The notes under the pieces: model-generated
What the model saw: only the letters and a program-made list of their open reading frames with translations
Told to the model about the DNA's origin: nothing
The model's database searches: none
NCBI GenBank assembly: GCA_965207985.1
Contig: CBDBND010000032.1
Coordinates: 248,001-312,000 of the forward strand
Length of the DNA: 64,000 nt
Origin: CBDBND01 sp965207985
GTDB taxonomy: Bacteria; Pseudomonadota; Alphaproteobacteria; Rhodospirillales; Rhodospirillaceae
Direction: 5' to 3'
Shown here: positions 45,648 through 55,193 of the stretch, piece after piece
Numbering within the stretch: position 1 is the first letter of the stretch
Layout: each line of letters starts with the position of its first letter
Program-made: the position numbers and the translations under genes

Positions 45648-47672
45648 GTGGACCTCTTAAGCAAACCTCTTATCGGGATGGGCCTTGCTGCCGCATTGCT
45701 CGTCTCTTTGACTCTTTCACCTTCTCCAGTCACGGCCATCGAAAAGGGCAAGCCGGTTCATGCCCTCGCGTTTCGTGGGCTTCCAAAACACGACGCTGAT
45801 TTTACGCATTTGGACTACGTCAATCCCGATGCGCCCAAGGGCGGCACACTCCGGCTCATGGGTCTCCGCACCTTTGATTCCTTCAATCCTTTCATTGTCA
45901 AAGGCGATTACGCAGCCGGACTTTCTTATCTCGGCAGTGCCGGCTTTTTATTCGAGGGCCTAATGGCGAACGGGGCCGACGAACCCAACACCTCTTATTG
46001 TTTGCTTTGTGAAACGGTTGAGGTGGCCGAAGACAACACCTGGACCGAATTCGTTTTGCGGCCAGAAGCCCGTTTCCATGACGGATCGCCGATCACGCCC
46101 GAAGACGTCATCTTTTCCTTCAACACGCTACGGGAAAAAGGTTTGCCGCTCTTTCGCCTGTATTACGGCGACGTCGAGGAGGTGATTAAAACCGGTGACC
46201 GGTCCGTACGCTTCAATTTCAAGTCCGGGGACAATTTCGAGTTGCCCGGCATCCTTGCCCAATTGTCGGTTCTGTCTAAAGACTATTGGCAAGACCGGGA
46301 TTTTGAAGAAGCGACATTAGAGCCACCCCTAGGCAGCGGACCCTATCGCATAGACCAGTTTGAAGCCGGCCGGTTTGTTGTTTTCAAACGCATTGATAAT
46401 TACTGGGGGGAGAACCTTCCGATCAAACGTGGCTTCCACAACTTCGATGAGATCCGCTTTGAATACTATCTCGACCAAGAAGTGGCCATGGAAGCGTTTA
46501 ACGCCGAAGAATACGACCTTCGTTCAGAAAACTCGGCCAGTCGTTGGGCCAATGCCTACCGAGAAGACCTTCTGGATTCCGGACAGGTGGTTAGGTTGGA
46601 AATCGAAGACGGCATGCCCAATCAGACTCAATGGTTCGTTCCCAACCTTCGCCGGTCAAAATTCGCTGACCGGCAAGTCCGCCGCGCCCTGGCCCATGCG
46701 TTCGATTTCGCCTGGACCAACCGTACCATTGCCTATGGCGCTTACCGGCAGACCAAGAGTTTTTTTGACGGGTCCGAATTGGAGGCAACCGGATTGCCCG
46801 GCCCGCGGGAGTTGGAAATCTTGGAGCCTTACCGCGGCCGCATTCCCGACGAAGTGTTTACGCAGGAGTTCGCACCGCCACAAACGGACGGGTCCGGCAA
46901 CATTCGCGAAAACCTCATTCTCGCCAATCAACTGCTGACGGACGCCGGGTGGGTGGAGCAAGACGGCAAGAGAGTTAATGCCGAGACTGGTGAAGTTTTT
47001 ACCATTGAGTTCCTCATCGCCGCGCAAAACCTGGCTCAGTGGATCAATCCTTACATTCGCAACCTCGAACGCCTGGGCATTGAAGGTACGGTGCGCGTGG
47101 TTGATTCATCTCAGTTCATCAACCGTATTGCCGAGTATGACTTCGACATGATGATTGGCGGCTGGGCTCAATCCCTGTCTCCCGGCAATGAGCAGCGTGA
47201 GTTTTGGGGAACGTCCGCAGCCGATCGCACGGGAAGCAGGAACTATGCGGGAATCAAAAACCCTGCCATCGATGAAATTATCGAGGAGCTGATTGTCGCT
47301 GATACGAGGGAAGACCTCGTTGCCCACACGCGGGCGCTCGACCGTATCTTGCTTTGGAATTACTACACCATTCCTGAACTTACCTCCTATGTCGACCGGA
47401 TCGCCTATTGGAATAAATTTGGCGTGCCGGACAAAACGCCGTTGCAAGGCCCTGTCATTGATGCCTGGTGGTACGACGAAACCAAATCTGCCGTAGTTGC
47501 GTCCGGTGGGGGGCAAACGTCGGATGCGAATGATATGGCTTCGATGGATGACATTGCCTCCGACCCCGAAAGCGCCAATCAGCGCGACAACACTGTCTTG
47601 CTCGTTTCCATCGCTGTCGTCGGGGTTCTCTTGCTTTTGTGGAGCAACCTCCGGCGGCGCAACCGGCCGTAA
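45648..47672 (+). CDS. yejA: YejA-like peptide-binding protein with C-terminal membrane anchor
   Basis: GTG 45648 has an AGGAG site upstream and starts a signal peptide (GLAAALLVSLTLSPSPVTAI). The 674-residue protein is an SBP_bac_5 family oligopeptide-binding protein: AFRGLPKHDADFTHLDYVNP, AKGGTLRLMG-like PKGGTLRLMGLRTFDSFNPF, and FHDGSPITPEDVIFSFNTL. After the binding domain comes a linker and a hydrophobic segment (NTVLLVSIAVVGVLLLLW) with a basic tail. E. coli YejA lacks this extension (about 604 residues). The anchor would hold the receptor near YejBE. Confidence 0.92.
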   Translation: MDLLSKPLIGMGLAAALLVSLTLSPSPVTAIEKGKPVHALAFRGLPKHDADFTHLDYVNPDAPKGGTLRLMGLRTFDSFNPFIVKGDYAAGLSYLGSAGFLFEGLMANGADEPNTSYCLLCETVEVAEDNTWTEFVLRPEARFHDGSPITPEDVIFSFNTLREKGLPLFRLYYGDVEEVIKTGDRSVRFNFKSGDNFELPGILAQLSVLSKDYWQDRDFEEATLEPPLGSGPYRIDQFEAGRFVVFKRIDNYWGENLPIKRGFHNFDEIRFEYYLDQEVAMEAFNAEEYDLRSENSASRWANAYREDLLDSGQVVRLEIEDGMPNQTQWFVPNLRRSKFADRQVRRALAHAFDFAWTNRTIAYGAYRQTKSFFDGSELEATGLPGPRELEILEPYRGRIPDEVFTQEFAPPQTDGSGNIRENLILANQLLTDAGWVEQDGKRVNAETGEVFTIEFLIAAQNLAQWINPYIRNLERLGIEGTVRVVDSSQFINRIAEYDFDMMIGGWAQSLSPGNEQREFWGTSAADRTGSRNYAGIKNPAIDEIIEELIVADTREDLVAHTRALDRILLWNYYTIPELTSYVDRIAYWNKFGVPDKTPLQGPVIDAWWYDETKSAVVASGGGQTSDANDMASMDDIASDPESANQRDNTVLLVSIAVVGVLLLLWSNLRRRNRP

Positions 47673-47703
47673 TTGTATTTTGTAACAGCGTACCAAGGGA
47701 TTC

Positions 47704-48780
47704 ATGGCCGCTTATATTCTCCGCCGTATCGCGCTCATCCCTTTAACGCTGCTCGGCATTATCGCCATCAATTTTGTTATCGTTCAGTTCGCCCCCGGCG
47801 GACCGGTGGAACAGGTCCTGGCCCAACTTCAGGGTCTTGATGTCAGTGCGACCGAGCGTATTTCCTCCTCCGGCGCGGATTCCATTTCCAGCGACAGCAC
47901 CTACCGTGGAGCACAAGGTCTCGATCCGGCCTTCATAAAGGAGATCGAAAGGCAATTTGGGTTCGACAAACCGCCGCTGGAGCGGTTTTTACTGATGATC
48001 CGCAATTACGCCACCTTCGATTTGGGCGAAAGTTATTTCCGTTCCCAAGGAGTGGTTGACCTGATCATCGATAAACTGCCCGTCTCTATATCTCTTGGGG
48101 TCTGGTCCACTCTCATTATTTATTTGGTGTCCATCCCTCTCGGCATTGCCAAGGCCGTGCGGGACGGCTCCCGTTTCGATGTCGCCACGTCCTATGCGGT
48201 GTTTATCGGCTATGCCATTCCCGCCTTTTTGTTTTCCATTTTACTCATCGTTGTTTTTGCCGGCGGCCGGTATCTGGATTGGTTTCCCCTGCGCGGCCTC
48301 ACGTCCGACAATTGGGAAGACCTCAGTCTCATCGGCAAAGTGATCGACTATTTTTGGCATCTGGCTCTGCCCGTCACGGCCATGGTGATCGGCGGATTTG
48401 CGTCTCTGACCATGCTGACCAAGAACTCCTTTCTCGATGAGATCAACAAGCAATATGTGCTGACGGCGCGGGCAAAGGGATTGGCCCCCAACCGTGTGCT
48501 GTACGGCCATGTGTTCCGCAACGCCATGCTGATCGTCATCGCCGGTTTTCCAGCCACATTGATCGGCATGCTATTTACGGGCTCCGTTCTCATCGAGGTG
48601 ATCTTTTCCCTCGATGGGCTCGGACTGCTCGGCTTCGAATCGATCATCAACCGCGATTATCCCGTCGTCTTCGGCACGCTTTTCGTCTTTAGTCTCATTG
48701 GTCTGATCCTCAATCTGATCAACGACATCGCCTATCACGCCATCGATCCCCGCATTGAGTTCGAGGGGCAGTCCGTATGA
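47704..48780 (+). CDS. yejB: YejB permease of peptide ABC transporter
   Basis: The 358-residue protein has the YejB start (YILRRIALIPLTLLGIIAIN, then QFAPGGPVEQVLAQLQG) and the BPD_transp_1 fold with six membrane helices. The EAA-like loop is LTARAKGLAPNRVLYGHVFR. It forms the inner-membrane channel with YejE. It follows yejA by 31 bp, and its stop overlaps the yejE start (ATGA). Confidence 0.95.
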   Translation: MAAYILRRIALIPLTLLGIIAINFVIVQFAPGGPVEQVLAQLQGLDVSATERISSSGADSISSDSTYRGAQGLDPAFIKEIERQFGFDKPPLERFLLMIRNYATFDLGESYFRSQGVVDLIIDKLPVSISLGVWSTLIIYLVSIPLGIAKAVRDGSRFDVATSYAVFIGYAIPAFLFSILLIVVFAGGRYLDWFPLRGLTSDNWEDLSLIGKVIDYFWHLALPVTAMVIGGFASLTMLTKNSFLDEINKQYVLTARAKGLAPNRVLYGHVFRNAMLIVIAGFPATLIGMLFTGSVLIEVIFSLDGLGLLGFESIINRDYPVVFGTLFVFSLIGLILNLINDIAYHAIDPRIEFEGQSV

Positions 48781-49829
48781 CCGAGGAAGCAGGGGCACTA
48801 AAGACCTGGCTTACGCCTTTGCAACGACGGCGGATTACCAACTTCCGCTCAAACAAACGCGGGCTGTGGTCTTTCCGTATTCTTTCTTTCCTTCTGGTGA
48901 TGACGCTTTTTTCCGAATTCATCGCCAACGACAGGCCTATTGTTCTGTCCTTTGAAGGCGACCTCTATTTCCCGGTCTTGGGCGAGTACACCGAAACCGA
49001 TTTCGGTGGTGATTTCGCAACGGCGGCCAACTACCGGGACCCGTATTTGCAAAGTCTTATTAACGAGTCCGGCTGGATGCTGTGGCCACCTGTCCGATTC
49101 AGTTACGAAACCATAAATTACGATCTGCGCGTACCTGCGCCGTCGCCGCCCTCGGCGGTCAACTGGTTCGGTACCGACGATCAGGCCCGCGACGTTTTTG
49201 CAAGGGTGCTCTACGGCTTTCGCCTGTCCCTTTTCTTCGGGCTGACTCTGACCCTTGTCGCCTCTGTCATTGGTGTCGCGGCCGGCGCCGTCCAGGGCTA
49301 TTTCGGCGGCTGGCTGGACCTGATCTTTCAGCGCGTTATCGAGATCTGGAACGGGCTGCCCCAGCTTTTTGTTCTCATCATCGTTTCATCCCTCATCGCC
49401 CCGGGATTCTGGACGCTCCTGCTCGTTCTTCTTCTTTTCAGTTGGACGGCGTTGGTTGCCGTGGTGCGGGCGGAATTTCTGCGCGCGCGTAATTTCGATT
49501 ATGTACGCGCCGCCAAGGCACTTGGCATGGGCGATGCCAAGATCATGGCCAAGCATGTGCTGCCCAACGCCATGGTCGCAACCATCACCTTCCTGCCGTT
49601 CATTCTTTCCGGGTCCATTGTCGCACTGACCTCGCTGGATTTCCTTGGTCTGGGTCTGCCGCCCGGTTCACCCTCTCTTGGTGAACTATTGCGGCAGGGC
49701 AAAGAAAACCTGCAAGCGCCGTGGCTCGGCTTGACGGCCTTTTTCACCTTGGCCGGCATGCTGACCCTGCTGGTCTTTGTCGGCGAGGCGGTGCGGGACG
49801 CTTTTGATCCCCGACGGGACGCCTCATGA
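48777..49829 (+). CDS. yejE: YejE permease of peptide ABC transporter
   Basis: The 350-residue protein has an N-terminal helix (WSFRILSFLLVMTLFSEFI), a periplasmic region ending in GTDDQARDVFARVLYGFR, and the EAA loop YVRAAKALGMGDAKIMAKHV. This is the DppC-type permease partner of YejB. Both ends overlap neighbours by 4 bp, so it is translated as part of a coupled yejBEF unit. Confidence 0.95.
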   Translation: MTEEAGALKTWLTPLQRRRITNFRSNKRGLWSFRILSFLLVMTLFSEFIANDRPIVLSFEGDLYFPVLGEYTETDFGGDFATAANYRDPYLQSLINESGWMLWPPVRFSYETINYDLRVPAPSPPSAVNWFGTDDQARDVFARVLYGFRLSLFFGLTLTLVASVIGVAAGAVQGYFGGWLDLIFQRVIEIWNGLPQLFVLIIVSSLIAPGFWTLLLVLLLFSWTALVAVVRAEFLRARNFDYVRAAKALGMGDAKIMAKHVLPNAMVATITFLPFILSGSIVALTSLDFLGLGLPPGSPSLGELLRQGKENLQAPWLGLTAFFTLAGMLTLLVFVGEAVRDAFDPRRDAS

Positions 49830-51478
49830 CTGATCAGGCATCCCATACGGACAGCCAAGCGCCCGTCCTCTCCGTCCGCAACCTGACGGTCACGTTCGTA
49901 CAAGCCGATGAAGACGTGACCGCCGTCAAAGGTGTGTCCTTTGACGTCTCCCCCGGGGAGACCTTGGCGCTGGTTGGTGAGAGCGGTTCGGGCAAGACCG
50001 TCACCGCCCTCTCGGCTTTGCAACTGCTACCGCCCACCGCCAGGTTCCCTACAGGGCACGTTACCGTTGCTGGCCAGCAGGTCATCGGCGCCGATGAGAA
50101 AGAACTTAGAAAAATCCGCGGCAATCGTGTCGGAATAATTTTCCAGGAACCGATGACGTCCCTCAATCCACTGCATTCCATCGAGAAACAGGTGGGCGAG
50201 GTGTTGGAGGTGCATCGAGGTCTGGAACGGGAAGCGATGAGGGAACGGGTCATCGAACTGCTGACCATGGTTGGGCTACCTGATCCTGAAAAAAGACTCA
50301 CCGCACTGCCCCACGAGCTCTCCGGCGGTCAGCGCCAGCGGGTGATGATCGCCATGGCATTGGCCCTCGACCCCGATCTTCTCATCGCCGATGAGCCGAC
50401 CACGGCCCTGGATGTGACCATTCAGGCGCAGATTCTCGAATTGCTTGAAGAACTGCAACGCCGCTTGGGTATGGCCGTTTTGTTCATCACCCACGATCTC
50501 TCCATCGTCCGGCGCATCGCCGACCGGGTCTGTGTCATGCAGGAAGGAGAAATCGTCGAGCAGGGTCCGGTGGAGGAGATCTTTTCAACCGCGCAGCATC
50601 CCTACACACAGAAACTGTTGGCTGCCCAACCGACGATCGTCGACGTAGAGCGGCCAGAAACGGCTGAGACTGTGATTGAAACGGATGACCTCAAGGTCTG
50701 GTTTCCCATCAAGAAAGGCATTGTCCGGCGCACCGTCGGTCATATCAAAGCCGTCGATGGTGTGTCCTTCACGCTCAGACGCGGCCAAACCATGGGTGTG
50801 GTGGGCGAAAGCGGGTCGGGCAAAACCACGTTGGGAATGGCTTTGTTACGTCTGATCAGCAGCACCGGGGAAATTCAATTCGCCGGCCAAAGAATTGACG
50901 GCTTATCCAGGCATGACCTGAGACCCCTGCGGCGGTCCATGCAGATCGTTTTCCAGGATCCTTATGGCTCGCTCAGCCCACGGCTTTCCATCAGTCAAAT
51001 TGTTGAAGAAGGCTTGATCGTGCGCGGACTGGCACAAGACACAGACGACCGCCGCAGCCGGGTGCAAGACGCACTCGCAGCGGTCGACCTCGATCCTGAC
51101 ATCGTCGACCGCTATCCCCATGAGTTCTCCGGTGGTCAAAGGCAGCGTATCGCCATTGCCCGTGCTCTTGTCCTGCAGCCGGATTTTTTAGTTCTGGACG
51201 AACCCACCAGTGCCCTTGACGTCTCCATCCAGGCACAGACCGTCGATCTGTTGCGTGACCTGCAAACCCGTTTCGCTCTGAGTTATCTCTTCATCAGTCA
51301 CGACCTGCGTGTGGTCCGAGCCCTTGCCGACCATATTCTGGTCATGAAAGAGGGTAAGGTTGTGGAAAGCGGACCGGCCGACGACGTATTTAACGCTCCA
51401 CAACATCCCTATGCGCAGTCTCTCCTGGCCGCGGCCATGGACCTGCGGGTAAAGGGCGGAGAACAGCTGGCCCATTAA
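49826..51478 (+). CDS. yejF: YejF dual ATPase of peptide ABC transporter
   Basis: The 550-residue protein contains two full ATPase domains. The first has GESGSGKTVTALSALQL, LSGGQRQRVMIAMALALDPD and LLIADEPTTALDV. The second has GESGSGKTTLGMALLRL, FSGGQRQRIAIARALVLQPD and FLVLDEPTSALDV. Fused DppD/DppF-like domains are the YejF arrangement. The transporter imports oligopeptides and, in enterics, microcin C. Confidence 0.96.
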   Translation: MTDQASHTDSQAPVLSVRNLTVTFVQADEDVTAVKGVSFDVSPGETLALVGESGSGKTVTALSALQLLPPTARFPTGHVTVAGQQVIGADEKELRKIRGNRVGIIFQEPMTSLNPLHSIEKQVGEVLEVHRGLEREAMRERVIELLTMVGLPDPEKRLTALPHELSGGQRQRVMIAMALALDPDLLIADEPTTALDVTIQAQILELLEELQRRLGMAVLFITHDLSIVRRIADRVCVMQEGEIVEQGPVEEIFSTAQHPYTQKLLAAQPTIVDVERPETAETVIETDDLKVWFPIKKGIVRRTVGHIKAVDGVSFTLRRGQTMGVVGESGSGKTTLGMALLRLISSTGEIQFAGQRIDGLSRHDLRPLRRSMQIVFQDPYGSLSPRLSISQIVEEGLIVRGLAQDTDDRRSRVQDALAAVDLDPDIVDRYPHEFSGGQRQRIAIARALVLQPDFLVLDEPTSALDVSIQAQTVDLLRDLQTRFALSYLFISHDLRVVRALADHILVMKEGKVVESGPADDVFNAPQHPYAQSLLAAAMDLRVKGGEQLAH

Positions 51479-51524
51479 CCGTTCTGTTGTGTTGGATTAA
51501 ATGCCGGTACCTTAAAACAGACCT

Positions 51525-52193
51525 ATGCACACGCTTTACCACCATCCTCTTTCCACCATGTCCCGCGTCATAAGAATGGCGGCAATGGAAAAACATATCG
51601 ATGTGGAGGAACGGGAAGAACCGTTCTGGACGCGGCGAGAAGACTTTCTTGTTCTTAATCCCGCCGGCGACGTGCCCGTGTGGGTCGATGAAGACGGCGG
51701 CGTCATTGCCGGCGGCATGGTGATTGCGGAATACCTGGAAGAGGTTTTCCCGGAAGTCCCTTTGATCGGCACCACGGTTAAGGCTAAAGCGGAAACACGG
51801 CGGCTGATCGAATGGTTCGAATTGAAGTTCAACAATGAAGTCACTCAATTTCTCGCAGGCGAAAAACTTTTCAATCGAATCACCCAAGGGGCGGCACCAG
51901 ACTCCCGTGCGCTGCGGGCTGGTCGTGAAAACATCCATGCCCATCTTGACTACATTGCCTGGTTGACGGACAGGCGCAGCTGGCTGGCGGGGGAAAGCCT
52001 GACGCTGGCGGACTTGGCCGCCGGCGCGCATATCTCGCTTGTCGACTACACGGGCGATGTGCCTTGGGCCGACCATCCTCTGGCAAAAGAGTGGTATGTG
52101 CGTCTTAAATCTAGGCCGAGCGTCCGCCCGCTGCTGTCGGACCATTTCCCGGGGATAACACCAGCGCCTGTTTACGCCGATCTTGATTTTTAG
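51525..52193 (+). CDS. fzlA: FzlA-like GST-fold cell-division protein
   Basis: The 222-residue protein has a thioredoxin-like N-terminal domain (MHTLYHHPLSTMSRVIRMAA) and an alpha-helical GST C-domain. The C-terminus FPGITPAPVYADLDF matches FzlA, the FtsZ-binding regulator of constriction in Alphaproteobacteria. In Caulobacter, FzlA lacks glutathione transferase activity and acts on FtsZ filaments. It ends 6 bp before the insertion site of the IS630 element and is intact. Confidence 0.88.
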   Translation: MHTLYHHPLSTMSRVIRMAAMEKHIDVEEREEPFWTRREDFLVLNPAGDVPVWVDEDGGVIAGGMVIAEYLEEVFPEVPLIGTTVKAKAETRRLIEWFELKFNNEVTQFLAGEKLFNRITQGAAPDSRALRAGRENIHAHLDYIAWLTDRRSWLAGESLTLADLAAGAHISLVDYTGDVPWADHPLAKEWYVRLKSRPSVRPLLSDHFPGITPAPVYADLDF

Positions 52194-52199
52194 GCGCTA

Positions 52200-53251
52200 G
52201 AGCGGTATGATTTTAGGTTGGGTCATATCCTGCGTTTTTGAAATAGTTGGCGCATTCATTTGAGGTATAGGTATCGAGGAGTCTGCCGATGGCGGCTGAG
52301 ACGGCCTCGACGGTTCGCGGCGCTTCGAGGCGGAGCAGATGCTTGAGCTTGGCGAAGACCTGCTCGATGGGATTGAGGTCGGGGGAGTACTTGGGCAGGA
52401 ACAGGAGCCGGGCGCCGGCCTGGCGGATGGCCTGTCGCACGGCCTTGGACTTGTGAGAGCCGAGGTTGTCCATGATGACGATGTCGCCGGGCTTGAGGGT
52501 TGGGACCAACACGTCCTGCACATAGATGCGGAAGCGCTCGCCGTTGATCGGCCCGTCGACGAGCCAGGGCGCATCGATTCGGTCGTGGCGCAGCGCGGCG
52601 AGGAAGGTCGCGGTGTGCCAGCGGCCATGTGGCGCCTCGCCGATCAGTCGCGCGCCCTTTGACCCCCAGCCCCGCAGGGGCGCCATGTTGGTCCTGGTCC
52701 AGGTCTCGTCGATGAACACCAGGCGCGTCGGGTCAACCCGGTCGCGGTACTTCAACCACTGAGCGCGGCGGCGCGCCACGTCACGGCGCCGACGCTCGCC
52801 AGCCACCAGCGTTTTTTTTATAGCTCAGGCCCTGCTCGTGAACGAAGGTCCAGACCGAACGGTAGTCCACCTTCAGGCCCCGATCCGCCAGCTCCCCGAC
52901 AAGCCCATGAAGCGTGAAATCCCCCCGCGCCACCCGGTCCCGCAACCAGCGCTCGTGCGCCCCCCGGATCGCACGCGGCTTGTAACCGCCCATCCGGCCC
53001 GGCGCCGCGCTGCCCGTCCGCCGGTAGCGCGCCAGCCAGGCAACCGCCGTGCTCTCGCCGATCCCGAAATGCCGCGCCGCCGCCCGGCACGACATCCCGT
53101 CGCGCGACACAGCCGAAATAACCCGTTCTCGAAGATCAAGGGAATAAGCTCTTGCCATCCTTGCTGGCCTCCTTACCCAGCAAGAATCTTGAATCAGAAA
53201 TCGAAAAGCTTGTGAATCCCTAAAATGACTCCGTCTAATCACATAAAGCTC
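52200..53251 (-). mobile_element. IS630-family insertion sequence (1052 bp)
   Basis: TA is duplicated at 52198-52199 and 53252-53253, the expected target of IS630 (Tc1/mariner-like) elements. The ends begin GAGCGGTATGATTTTAGG and, in complement, GAGCTTTATGTGATTAGACG. It sits in the short gap between two tail-to-tail genes, and its insertion changed neither stop codon. Confidence 0.88.
52213..53158 (-). CDS. IS630-family transposase (two frames across an A8 tract)
   Basis: The first frame from ATG 53158 (MARAYSLDLRERVISAVSRD) is a helix-turn-helix domain. The second frame carries the DDE core: VFIDETWTRTNMAPLRGWG, IVIMDNLGSHKSKAVRQAI and FLPKYSPDLNPIEQVFAKLK. The frames meet at a run of eight A residues on the coding strand (T8 at 52812-52819). 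IS630 elements are known to use such tracts for frameshifting, so the fusion product may be made. A simple indel is the alternative. Confidence 0.85.
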
Positions 53252-54072
53252 TAGGGAACCGGTGCATCGACACTCACGTCCAGCCGTTCCAGATGCTGCC
53301 TGACCGCATCACCGGCAGAGGAGTCCGGGTCCAAGGCCAGGACGCGCATCCACGCCTGTCTGGCTTCAAAGGTTGCGCCGTTTTGCTGGGCCAAGAGGCC
53401 TTGTTCTAAGAGAGCATCCACATTGTCCGGCTGTAATTGGAGCGCCCGGTCAATGTCGTCGGCTGCCAGGTCCGTGACGTCCAGGTGCCGGTATGCGCTC
53501 CCTCTTAAGACGAGCGCTTCGATGGAGTCCGGTTCCGCATCAAGAACGCGATTGAGATCATCAACAGCGGGCCAATAGTTTCCCAACGCCGCATAACAGA
53601 GGGAACGGTCAAAGAAAAAGCCGACCTCCTTGTCGTAGAAACCGATGGCATTGTTGAGAATCTCCAAAGCGTGTTCGTGTCGGCCCACACTCATCCACGC
53701 CCGTGCGGCTTGATTCAACAAACCCGCGCGCACGTCCACCCTTCCGGTCGACTCTGCGGCGAGGGCTTCTAGCCTGCGGGCCGCTTCTTCAGCATCGCCC
53801 AATCCGATCAGCACCACGGCGGCGCAGTGGCTTGCCGGTTCGCCGCCGGAAAGGCGGCCCCATCGCATCGCCATGTCCAGCCCTCGTTCCGGGTCGCGGT
53901 CGGCGGCCAAAAGGCAGCGGCGGTAAGTGTCTTCCTGATTATCGGCAATGATGGCCGTGTTGAGTGACTCGTCCTGGCTCCGAACCACAGAGGGCGCCGC
54001 CACGACAACGCAGAGTGCGACAAAAGCCATACTCCACCTGACTGAAACTGAGCGTTTAAGTGAGTTCATCAA
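53251..54072 (-). CDS. Exported TPR protein
   Basis: The 273-residue protein (start ATG 54072 or 54069) has a signal peptide (WSMAFVALCVVVAAPSVVRSQ) and about five TPR-like repeats (for example AARAWMSVGRHEHALEILNN). It is likely periplasmic. The start overlaps the upstream 105-residue gene by 17 bp. The TAG stop coincides with the IS630 boundary but would also be formed without the IS. Confidence 0.75.
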   Translation of the reverse strand: MMNSLKRSVSVRWSMAFVALCVVVAAPSVVRSQDESLNTAIIADNQEDTYRRCLLAADRDPERGLDMAMRWGRLSGGEPASHCAAVVLIGLGDAEEAARRLEALAAESTGRVDVRAGLLNQAARAWMSVGRHEHALEILNNAIGFYDKEVGFFFDRSLCYAALGNYWPAVDDLNRVLDAEPDSIEALVLRGSAYRHLDVTDLAADDIDRALQLQPDNVDALLEQGLLAQQNGATFEARQAWMRVLALDPDSSAGDAVRQHLERLDVSVDAPVP

Positions 54073-54373
54073 TGCCTGCTTTGGTATGGACGAACCGGCG
54101 GATGCGAAGAAAGCGGCCCGAACGCGCGTCTACATCCCCTTCCGCACCGATGCCTCCGAGTTTGTACCCTAATATGCCGTTGATCAGGCCGAGCACGCCG
54201 ACCTTGTATTCGTCGGCATAGACGCCGGTTTGCACGGTGGCGTGTTTGGTCAGCTTTTCGTTGCAGGTGATGCGCGCATTGACGAGTTGAGTAAGCGCTT
54301 GCGGGTCCCGTTCAAGGGCGTCGTTTAGAACCAACAGCGCGCGTTTAACCGCCGGGTCTGGTGAATTTGTCAT
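54056..54373 (-). CDS. Small conserved-looking protein, unknown
   Basis: The 105-residue protein is soluble, with an N-terminal helical part (KRALLVLNDALERDPQALTQ) and a C-terminal glycine-rich GLINGILGYKLGGIG. I do not recognise the family. It overlaps the alpha/beta hydrolase stop by 4 bp and the TPR gene by 17 bp, so all three form one operon. Confidence 0.7.
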   Translation of the reverse strand: MTNSPDPAVKRALLVLNDALERDPQALTQLVNARITCNEKLTKHATVQTGVYADEYKVGVLGLINGILGYKLGGIGAEGDVDARSGRFLRIRRFVHTKAGIDELT

Positions 54374-55137
54374 TGTCGTTCCGCAATCATCTGAGCGTAG
54401 TGATCCACTGTTTGAGTGAGGCGTTTAAGATCCTCCGGTCTTGACAGACGATGGTCGCCGTCCTTTACCAGCACCACTTGCACAGCCTCGCTCGCCAGGG
54501 CTTCCGAGAGACGCAAGGCGGTTTGCCAAGGTACGTCTTCATCCTTTTGACTATGAATCAAACAGGCCGGGTGAGAGATTTCTATTGTATCACGCAAGAC
54601 GAGACAGTTTCGGCCGTCGTCGATCAGCTTTTTAGAAATGATATAGGGCTCTTCGTCGTATTCGCTCGGTTGCTCTAAATAGCCTTGTTTCTCAAGTGCT
54701 GTTCTTTCTTTTTCCGTTAAAGAAGCCCACATGAGGTCTTCGGTAAAGTCCGGCGCTGCCGCGATCCCGATCAAAGCGCCGATCTTGTCGGCGCGTTGCA
54801 GTGCGACGCGCACCATGACCCAGCCACCCATGCTGGATCCCACCAAAATGTGCCGACCGGGATCCATATGATCCAAGACGGCAAGCGCGTCTTCGGTCCA
54901 GCGGCTGATGGTTCCATCGGCAAAGGTTCCTGAAGAGTCGCCATGGCCGTACATGTCGAAGGCGACAAACAAACGCCCCGACTCTCGGCAGTGATTCGCT
55001 AAGGCCTGTGCTTTTGTGCCGCCGCGATCGGAATTGAGGCCGTGAAGAAAAACAATACCCGGACTGGCACCGTCAATTCTGTCGTAAGCAATTGTGGCGC
55101 CATCGGAGCGTGATAGGATGTGATGTTGAGAGGTCAA
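54370..55137 (-). CDS. Alpha/beta hydrolase
   Basis: The 255-residue protein has HGLNSDRGGTKA with the oxyanion-hole HG, FVAFDMYGHGDS, the nucleophile elbow GSSMGGW, an acid region LIHSQKDEDVPW and the catalytic histidine in VKDGDHRLSRPEDL. It is close to BEM46/palmitoyl-thioesterase-type carboxylesterases. The natural substrate is unknown. It starts an operon with the 105-residue gene and the TPR gene, divergent from the GT4 gene. Confidence 0.85.
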   Translation of the reverse strand: MTSQHHILSRSDGATIAYDRIDGASPGIVFLHGLNSDRGGTKAQALANHCRESGRLFVAFDMYGHGDSSGTFADGTISRWTEDALAVLDHMDPGRHILVGSSMGGWVMVRVALQRADKIGALIGIAAAPDFTEDLMWASLTEKERTALEKQGYLEQPSEYDEEPYIISKKLIDDGRNCLVLRDTIEISHPACLIHSQKDEDVPWQTALRLSEALASEAVQVVLVKDGDHRLSRPEDLKRLTQTVDHYAQMIAERQ

Positions 55138-55193
55138 TGGTCCGGTCCGGGGCCGAAAAGCGTCTAATCGCTGAGAACAATTAAGCCATAGCC

